Position numbers and translations under genes: made by a program
In this document: positions 14,662 through 18,988 of the stretch, piece after piece
Layout of the letters: each line of letters begins with the position of its first letter
How positions within the stretch are numbered: the first letter of the stretch is position 1
The notes under the pieces: generated by a model
What the model was told of the DNA's origin: nothing
Databases searched by the model: none
What the model saw: the letters and a program-made list of their open reading frames with translations, nothing else
Source of the DNA: JAQBGV01 sp032128395
Lineage (GTDB): Bacteria > Planctomycetota > UBA8108 > UBA1146
NCBI GenBank assembly: GCA_032128395.1
Contig: JAQBGV010000244.1
Span: 1 to 18,988, forward strand
DNA length: 18,988 nucleotides
Direction of reading: 5' to 3'

Positions 14662-15837
14662 TCAAACCGGCTCACTACCCCCATCCTGGACGACCAGCGG
14701 CATCACGATGTGCCGGTAGGATTTTCCTCCATCGACGAGGGAGAAGAGCCCGGCAGTCTTCCGATCCCGGAAGCTGCAGACGACCGTCGGGGCGTCGAGG
14801 ACGCGGAGAAGGTCCATCACGTAGCCGGGATTGAAATGGATCGAGAACTCGTCCTCGTCCCCTTGAGCGCGCGTCGCCGGAACTTCCACGCGGGACTCAC
14901 CGACGTTGCTCGCTGCGGTGGAGAGGACCACCCCCGCGGGTGAGAAGGTGAACCGGACCGAGTTCGTCTCTTTCGTCGTCATGAGCGACGCTTGACGGAG
15001 CCCGACCAGCAGGTCCTCGGACCCGATTTCGTAGATGTGTTCGATCTCGGTCGGGATCGCTCGCTCGTACTCCGGGAATCGCCCTTCGACGAGCCCGGAA
15101 GAGAGCGAGAACCGGTCCGAGGCGTACGTGATTTCGTTCTGGTCGAGGTGCAGCTCGATCTCCTCCTCGGTCTCGATGTCGAGAATACGGATCAGCAGCT
15201 CCACCCCCTTCAGCGGGAGGATGTACTGGGAGTCTCCGACGCCATCCTTCCGCCCCTCGTCGAGGGTCAGCTCGCCGACCGCCATGCGCTTCCCGTCGGT
15301 GCTGACGAGCCGCAGCGTGTCGTCCTGGCAGTCGATCAGGACGCTGTGCATTTGGAACCGGGTCGCATCGCGAGTCGCTGCGACCGAGACCCGACGGAGC
15401 AGTGCGAGGAGCGGCAACCGTTCGAGACGAAGCGCCGGGGAGGGTGGCCGGAACTCGAGCACGGGGAATTCCTCGACGGGGAGGACCGGCACCTTGAAGC
15501 GCGAGCTTCCGGTCTCGATCCGGACCTGGTCATCGATCCGCTCGATCGTGACCTGCTCGCTCCGCGTCTCGCGCAGGATCCCCTGGAGACGGCCTGCGGG
15601 GATCGCCACTCGCCCGGGCTCTTCGCAGAGGACCTCGTCCACCCGAACCGAGAGACCGACCTCGAGATCCGTGCCCTGGACCACCAACCCGCCACCGCCC
15701 ACATTCCTTGAGCCCGCACTCCCACCGGCGTCGAGGAGGAGCGTCTGCAGAATCGGTCGGGTCGCATTGCTCGGAACCACGGCAGCGACGAGTTGCACCG
15801 CCTCGAAGAGTTCCTTCGCTTGGCACTGGATCTTCAC
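14662..15837 (-). CDS. dnaN: DNA polymerase III beta subunit (sliding clamp)
   Basis: This ring-shaped clamp tethers DNA polymerase III to DNA. The 391-residue protein spans the three clamp domains. Recognisable pieces are the N-terminal 'AVVPSNATRPILQTLLL', 'VSVAATRDATRFQMHSVLI' at the domain 2 start, 'LVSTDGKRMAVG', 'GRFPEYERAIP', and the C-terminal 'YRHIVMPLVV', the conserved Met-Pro-Leu that closes the partner-binding pocket. It is about 25 residues longer than E. coli DnaN; part of that is a Gly/Ser-rich loop at 38-50. The start is GTG at 15837, preceded by aaagagg with a 6-nt gap. It lies downstream of dnaA across the presumed origin and 52 nt before dciA. A terminator about 150 bp upstream suggests dnaN has its own promoter between 15838 and 15985. 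Confidence 0.97.
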   Translation of the reverse strand: MKIQCQAKELFEAVQLVAAVVPSNATRPILQTLLLDAGGSAGSRNVGGGGLVVQGTDLEVGLSVRVDEVLCEEPGRVAIPAGRLQGILRETRSEQVTIERIDDQVRIETGSSRFKVPVLPVEEFPVLEFRPPSPALRLERLPLLALLRRVSVAATRDATRFQMHSVLIDCQDDTLRLVSTDGKRMAVGELTLDEGRKDGVGDSQYILPLKGVELLIRILDIETEEEIELHLDQNEITYASDRFSLSSGLVEGRFPEYERAIPTEIEHIYEIGSEDLLVGLRQASLMTTKETNSVRFTFSPAGVVLSTAASNVGESRVEVPATRAQGDEDEFSIHFNPGYVMDLLRVLDAPTVVCSFRDRKTAGLFSLVDGGKSYRHIVMPLVVQDGGSEPV

Positions 15838-15959
15838 AGAGCGCCTCTTTCACCGGCTCGAACCCGAGGTTTCTCGTCAAGCTCTCGAACTCAGGTCCAC
15901 GGGGCTGGACGCAAGGCTCGATGAGGCGATCCAGTTCGGAGGAATTCCGCGGTGGGCGG

Positions 15960-15991
15960 CCCCCCAAAAAAGGCCCGTCCCCCCCAAAAAA
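15960..15991. repeat. Duplicated C-run/A-run tract
   Basis: Six C followed by six A (15960-15971) recurs as seven C followed by six A (15979-15991), with ggcccgt between. On the minus strand this gives G-runs and T-runs directly after the terminator stem. The tract may reinforce termination or form a G-rich structure; which of these is unknown. Confidence 0.6.
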
Positions 15992-16013
15992 CGAGCCGCC
16001 TAGAGGGGGCGGC
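15986..16013 (-). terminator. Intrinsic terminator between dnaA and dnaN
   Basis: On the minus strand a GCCGCC / GGCGGC stem with a 7-nt loop is followed after tcg by six T residues. This is a compact rho-independent terminator that would stop transcripts from the dnaA side before dnaN, or act as an attenuator in a long dnaN leader. A second T6 tract after another G-run follows at 15966-15971. Confidence 0.65.
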
Positions 16014-16184
16014 GAGACCCCTGCGACGAGAGGGTCGCATTCTAGTTCGCGGAGGGGGTCCGATCAATCGGAAACGGTAGCGAGTTCGTACCTGTAACTG
16101 TTTTTTTCAGAACGAGTTACGAGAGCGTCTCCGCTCGGATCAGAAGGTTCCTCGAAGGGGGTCCGGGGAGTGATGGATGGAAAT

Positions 16185-16205
16185 ACGATGAATAAAACTC
16201 ATCGT
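16185..16205. repeat. 7-bp dyad with AT-rich loop in the presumed origin
   Basis: acgatga (16185-16191) and tcatcgt (16199-16205) are perfect inverted repeats around an ataaaac-like 7-nt loop. The right arm continues as a catcgt-type repeat to 16215, beside a run of eight G. It lies about 100 bp from the perfect DnaA box. It could be an initiator-binding or regulatory dyad. Confidence 0.55.
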
Positions 16206-16306
16206 CATCGTCATCCGGGGGGGGAACAGTGTGCACAACCTTTTTCGGCACGTACACAACCACATTAAAAACAGCAACTTATGGAGATTTTTTTGGGGCC
16301 GGCAAG

Positions 16307-16315
16307 TGTGGATAA
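16307..16315 (-). promoter_or_regulatory. Perfect DnaA box
   Basis: The plus strand reads tgtggataa, the exact complement of the consensus TTATCCACA. It sits at the edge of the AT-rich patch in the dnaA-dnaN gap, as expected for an initiator-binding site at oriC or for dnaA autoregulation. Confidence 0.75.
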
Positions 16316-16442
16316 GTGGATCGCTCCGTGGGGGAGGAGCGCTCGCCGGGGTGGAGTTCTCCACTGGAGGTTTTTCCTGTACGCCGAGACCCGCCCGTCT
16401 CTCCCGTCTCGAGCGTCGACTCCTCGGCCGACCTTCGTCCGC

Positions 16443-16451
16443 TCATCCACA
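16443..16451 (+). promoter_or_regulatory. Near-consensus DnaA box (8/9)
   Basis: The sequence tcatccaca differs from TTATCCACA only at the second base. It is about 130 bp from the perfect box and in the opposite orientation. Together they are the main support for an origin here. Confidence 0.5.
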
Positions 16452-16544
16452 GGTTCCCGTGCAGTTGCCAGAGTGGATCGTCGGTCGATGAAGAGGGCCC
16501 CCGAAGGAGGCTTTCTCAACGGATGGAACCCTTGGTGATGGGAG

Positions 16545-16596
16545 AGGACCCCCTGGCAGCCCTCCCCCGAAGGAGGAGGGACGGGGTGAGGGTCCT
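16545..16596. repeat. Nested inverted repeat at the dnaA stop
   Basis: An outer pair aggaccc (16545-16551) / gggtcct (16590-16596) encloses an inner pair ccctcc (16560-16565) / ggaggg (16575-16580). The outer arm overlaps the dnaA stop codon (16595-16597). No T-run follows on the minus strand, so it is not a typical intrinsic terminator, though it may protect the 3' end of the dnaA transcript. Confidence 0.5.
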
Positions 16597-17920
16597 AGCG
16601 CAGCAGCGATCCCTCGATGGTGTCGAGGCGGCGACGCATCGATACGTCTTGCTCTCGCAGGCGCTCGATCTTGTGCACGGCGTGCAGGACCGTGGTGTGG
16701 TCGCGTCCTCCGAAGTAGAGACCGATCTCGCCGAGGGACGCCGAGGTGAAGCGCCGGGCGAGGTACATGCCGATCTGACGAGGCACCACGATCGAGCGCG
16801 TGCGCTTGCGCGAGTGGAGGTCGGTCGGATTCACGTCGAATTCTTCCAGGACCGCCCGCTGGATCTGAAGGAGATCGATGCGCGGGTTCCCCTCACCGAA
16901 CAGCTCTGCGAGAGCGAGCCGCGTGTTCTCCAGATCGAGCGGACGCTCCTCGAGGTGAACGAGGCTGTGCAGGCGGAGGACCGCCCCCTCGAGCTCTCGC
17001 ACGTTCTCACGGACCCGCTGGGCGACGAGCTCGGCGACCTCGAGCGGGATCTCGAGCCCCTGGTCCCTCCCCTTGCGGATCACGATCGCGACGCGCGTCT
17101 CCAGGTCGGGCGGCATCAGTTGGGCGATCAGGCCGCGCCGGAATCGGCTGACCAGCCGCTCTCCGAGGCCGGCGATCTCGACCGGGGGAGAATCAGAGGT
17201 CAGGGCGATCTGACGTCCGAGATTCGTCAGGGCGTTGAAGGTGTGGAAGAACTCCTCCTGGGTGCGAGCCTTCGACTCCAGGAAGTGGATATCGTCGATC
17301 AGGAGGGCATCCGCGCTCCGGTAGCGTTCGCGGAACGACTCGATGCGACCCTCGGCAATGGAGGCGATGAAGTCATCCGTGAACTGGGCGCAACTGATCG
17401 CGACGACCCGGCGGAATCCGCGTTCGACGAACGCCCGCGCGATCGCTTGCAGCAGGTGCGTTTTCCCGAGCCCGACCGCACCGTGCAGGAAGAGCGGGTT
17501 GTACTGCTGACCCGGGTTCTCCGAGACCGCCTGGGCGGCGGCATACGCGAATCGGTTCGCGGGGCCGGGGATGAATCGATCGAAGGTGAACTCGGGGCGA
17601 AGGGGAGGACCCAGCTGCGCTGATCCGTTCGCGATGGGTCCATTTGGAGAGGGCGCGGGGCGCGGCGGTACGCTGAACTCGACCTCGGGCGCAGGCCCGC
17701 CATTCACGGCGACCGCGGCGTCAGCGATCAGCTCCTGGTAGCGGTCGGCGAGGTAGGTGCTGTGAAAACCGGTGGGAGCGATGACACGGAGCCGGCCTCC
17801 CCGACGTGGGACGATGTCCAGCCCCTCGAACCAGGTGCGGTAGGAGGAGTCGTCGACGCGGCGTGCGATCTCTCGGAGGATACGCGGGCCGAAATCGGGT
17901 TCGAAGGCCGGCAGCACCAT
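16595..17920 (-). CDS. dnaA: Chromosomal replication initiator DnaA
   Basis: This AAA+ initiator binds DnaA boxes and opens oriC. Domain I covers about 1-72 and is followed by a short Pro/Gly-rich linker (about 75-108). The AAA+ core has 'FTFDRFIPGPANRFAYAAA', Walker A 'GAVGLGKT' (147-154), Walker B Asp-Asp-Ile-His (209-212), 'LTSDSPP' (usually Thr-Ser-Asp-Arg-Pro-Pro) and 'RLVSRFRRGL' with the Arg-finger region near 259. Domain IV contains the basic 'RKRTRSIVVPRQIGMYLARR' and the DNA-contact signature 'GGRDHTTVLHA' (404-414). At 441 residues it is a normal length. The ATG at 17920 has ggagga about 4 nt upstream, a strong ribosome site. The gene is followed by the presumed origin and dnaN. 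The tandem 15-mers upstream and the DnaA boxes downstream are candidate control elements. Confidence 0.98.
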   Translation of the reverse strand: MVLPAFEPDFGPRILREIARRVDDSSYRTWFEGLDIVPRRGGRLRVIAPTGFHSTYLADRYQELIADAAVAVNGGPAPEVEFSVPPRPAPSPNGPIANGSAQLGPPLRPEFTFDRFIPGPANRFAYAAAQAVSENPGQQYNPLFLHGAVGLGKTHLLQAIARAFVERGFRRVVAISCAQFTDDFIASIAEGRIESFRERYRSADALLIDDIHFLESKARTQEEFFHTFNALTNLGRQIALTSDSPPVEIAGLGERLVSRFRRGLIAQLMPPDLETRVAIVIRKGRDQGLEIPLEVAELVAQRVRENVRELEGAVLRLHSLVHLEERPLDLENTRLALAELFGEGNPRIDLLQIQRAVLEEFDVNPTDLHSRKRTRSIVVPRQIGMYLARRFTSASLGEIGLYFGGRDHTTVLHAVHKIERLREQDVSMRRRLDTIEGSLLR

Positions 17921-18364
17921 CCGCTCCTCCGTTCCGTTTTCGTCTCGGCGCTCGCACGAACCGCCCGGAGCCGTTTCTGCTGGAAAAATCGCTCACGATC
18001 AGGGAGATCATCGCAGGCAGAATCATCGCAGACAGAACGACACCCCTTCCGGGCGGGGGCGCAGAAGCTTCCCACCGGGATCGCGCCATCGATTGGATCT
18101 CGGGAAATGGCTTCTCACGCAAGCGCGAGCACCGACGTCGAACCGCGATCGTATTCAGCGTGCGCGCAAAGGACAAGGGGGCAGTGGGCTGCAGTCGGAA
18201 CTCTTGCCCACACCGAGGCTACCGCTACAATCCCCGCCGCACTCGCCAGCATCACCACGAGGACTTCTCCTGTTTCGCGGTTCGTCGAGCGGTGATGCCG
18301 AGTGCGATGCGACACAACGAACGCGCCGTGTTTCGCCAGAGTCGAGTGAAGTTGATTTGCCGCC
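17921..18364. other. dnaA upstream region
   Basis: The 444 bp between dnaA and tRNA-Ser hold no gene I can defend. A minus-strand frame of 66 codons (18115-18315) has one hydrophobic stretch, but a GTG start and no family. A tandem 15-bp repeat lies at 18007-18036. No perfect DnaA box is visible; the nearest match is ttgcccaca (7/9) near 18204-18212. The dnaA promoter is presumably here, but I could not assign hexamers. Confidence 0.5.
18007..18036. repeat. 15-bp tandem duplication upstream of dnaA
   Basis: atcatcgcaggcaga (18007-18021) is followed directly by the same sequence with one change (18022-18036). It lies about 90-115 nt upstream of the dnaA start codon. It could be a pair of in-phase protein sites or simply a replication-slippage duplication like those in dciA and the helicase gene. 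Confidence 0.7.
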
Positions 18365-18451
18365 GGAGAGGTGGCTGAGTGGTCGAAAGCACCGGCTTGC
18401 TAAGCCGGCGTACCCTTCGGGGTACCGAGGGTTCGAATCCCTCCCTCTCCG
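18365..18451 (+). tRNA. tRNA-Ser (anticodon GCU)
   Basis: An 87-nt class II tRNA. The acceptor stem ggagagg/cctctcc (18365-18371 / 18444-18450) is perfect, with discriminator G18451. The anticodon stem ccggc/gccgg encloses loop ttgctaa with anticodon GCT (18399-18401), which reads serine AGC/AGU codons. The long variable arm has a gtaccc/gggtac stem, as expected for serine, and the T-arm is gaggg-ttcgaat-ccctc. CCA is not encoded. Six T follow at once and may end transcription. It is the only recognised plus-strand gene. Confidence 0.96.
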
Positions 18452-18640
18452 TTTTTTGCTTCACCCTCTGGCGACGTTGAGAGCGGCGGCATTTTTTGCT
18501 TCAACCTCTGGCGACGTTGAGAGCGCGGCATTTTTTGGTTCAACCTCTGGCGACGTTGAAACCATCTGCGTTTCTTGGTTCATCCTCTCGCGACACTGAG
18601 AGCGGGCATTTTCCGGTTCAACCACTTGCGGCGCCGCGGG
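18452..18640. repeat. About five decaying 40-bp tandem repeats after tRNA-Ser
   Basis: Contiguous units of 38-40 bp begin with a T-run: 18452-18491, 18492-18530, 18531-18570, 18571-18608, and a degenerate fifth from 18609. The shared core is ttcaacctctggcgacgttg followed by agagcg. Most units contain a dyad tcaac-N10-gttga, with one arm base changed in unit 1 and more decay in unit 4. The array begins at the last base of the tRNA gene. There are no spacers, so it is not CRISPR. No protein family is encoded in any frame. Confidence 0.8.
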
Positions 18641-18755
18641 CCACCGAGCTGTCATCCAACGCGATGTCATCTGTTTCGGTCGGCATTGGCTGTCCTCGCT
18701 ACTTACCAAAGATCCTTCGCTACCATCGCGAGGGAGCTTGATCGCATCACGAGAA
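18641..18755. other. Unremarkable spacer between two repeat families
   Basis: This short stretch after the 40-bp array and before the 106-bp repeats shows no gene or clear signal. Confidence 0.4.
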
Positions 18756-18988
18756 CCCCCTCTACCAACCCGAAGCCAAAGGCGAGGCGATTGTGGGGTC
18801 AACAAGAAAGCCCCCTGCACCAACCCGAAGCCAAAGGCGAGGCGTTTGTGGGTGAATCGGGAGCGGCCTTGCCGCGAGCGAGAGGGGGCTTAGCGAAAGC
18901 CCCCTCAACAAGAAAGCCCCCTGCACCAACCCGAAGCCAAAGGCGAGGCGTTTGTGGGTGAATCGGGAGCGGCCTTGCCGCGAGCGAG
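18756..18988. repeat. 106-bp direct repeats at the right edge, with hairpin
   Basis: Copy B (18799-18904) is followed immediately by copy C (18905 to the window end). The 84 visible bases of C are identical to B. A partial copy A (18756-18798) shares the core accaacccgaagccaaaggc with minor changes. Within B, agggggctt (18883-18891) and aagccccct (18897-18905) form a perfect 9-bp hairpin with a 5-nt loop across the unit junction. The array continues beyond the window. It resembles no mobile element I can name. Confidence 0.85.

Larger units (their letters stand above)
15838..16594. other. Probable oriC: dnaA-dnaN intergenic region
   Basis: This 757-bp gene-free region between dnaA and dnaN is the best origin candidate. 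It contains a perfect DnaA box in minus orientation (16307-16315, tgtggataa), an 8/9 box in plus orientation (16443-16451, tcatccaca), weaker 7/9 matches around 16230-16238, and two copies of agtggatcg (16315-16323, 16472-16480). An AT-rich patch (about 16258-16295), low in GC for this genome, abuts the perfect box and could be the unwinding element. A 7-bp hairpin with an AT loop (16185-16205) and a terminator (15986-16013) complete it. The box density is modest, so the functional origin could instead lie upstream of dnaA; strand-skew analysis of the whole genome would decide. Confidence 0.7.

Noticed and set aside
18115..18315. Minus-strand frame of 66 codons with a hydrophobic segment upstream of dnaA
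   Set aside because: It has one possible membrane helix but a GTG start, no family and no coupling to dnaA. Too weak to call a gene.
18452..18988. Possible CRISPR array
   Set aside because: The units are contiguous with no unique spacers, the two families have different unit lengths, and no cas gene is present.

Overview
The window is a chromosomal origin-region block from a GC-rich bacterium. Every confident protein gene lies on the minus strand, so it reads right to left: dnaA, dnaN, dciA (DUF721), gyrB, panB, panE, gyrA, an XPB-type helicase, its helicase-associated partner, a 224-residue unknown, and a nitrilase-family hydrolase. A gamma-glutamylcyclotransferase-like gene lies further left, among mobile-element debris. 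The only recognisable plus-strand gene is a tRNA-Ser(GCU) at the right. The dnaA-dnaN-dciA-gyrB-gyrA order is a classical origin neighbourhood. The GyrA quinolone-resistance-region signature (His-Pro-His-Gly-Glu, then Tyr-Pro-Thr-Leu) resembles planctomycete gyrases as I remember them, so Planctomycetota or a relative is my tentative guess. No 16S gene is present to confirm it.

Layout. 1-1092 is accessory: two diverged copies of a 45-bp direct repeat flank a GGCT-like gene, and the second copy runs into a truncated IS110-family transposase start with a 10-bp inverted repeat at its start codon. 1093-6345 is a tightly packed four-gene set, XPB helicase -> PF13625-like partner -> unknown -> nitrilase, with two 4-nt start/stop overlaps and one 8-nt gap. 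6346-6867 is a gene-free gap of about 520 bp. 6868-13851 holds gyrA, panE, panB and gyrB with gaps of 27, -4 and 28 nt, so pantothenate synthesis genes appear embedded in the gyrase transcription unit. 13852-14075 separates dciA from gyrB and contains a 31-bp hairpin. dciA and dnaN follow. 15838-16594, between dnaN and dnaA, is the best oriC candidate: one perfect DnaA box, one 8/9 box, an AT-rich patch, small dyads and an intrinsic terminator. dnaA ends the block, then a 444-bp gap, tRNA-Ser, and two different repeat families running to the window edge.

How the genes work together: DnaA opens the origin, DciA assists the replicative helicase, DnaN is the clamp, and GyrA with GyrB relieve supercoiling. 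PanB and PanE catalyse consecutive steps from 2-oxoisovalerate to pantoate for coenzyme A. The XPB pair probably acts in DNA repair or transcription-coupled DNA opening. The unknown and the nitrilase are linked to it only by operon structure.

The least explained material is the XPB-centred operon, the gyrB-panB-panE-gyrA arrangement, the dciA-gyrB hairpin, and the repeat families at both edges. Three unrelated sites carry 15-bp tandem duplications. All assignments come from reading the sequence by eye and from memory of the families; no database search was run.
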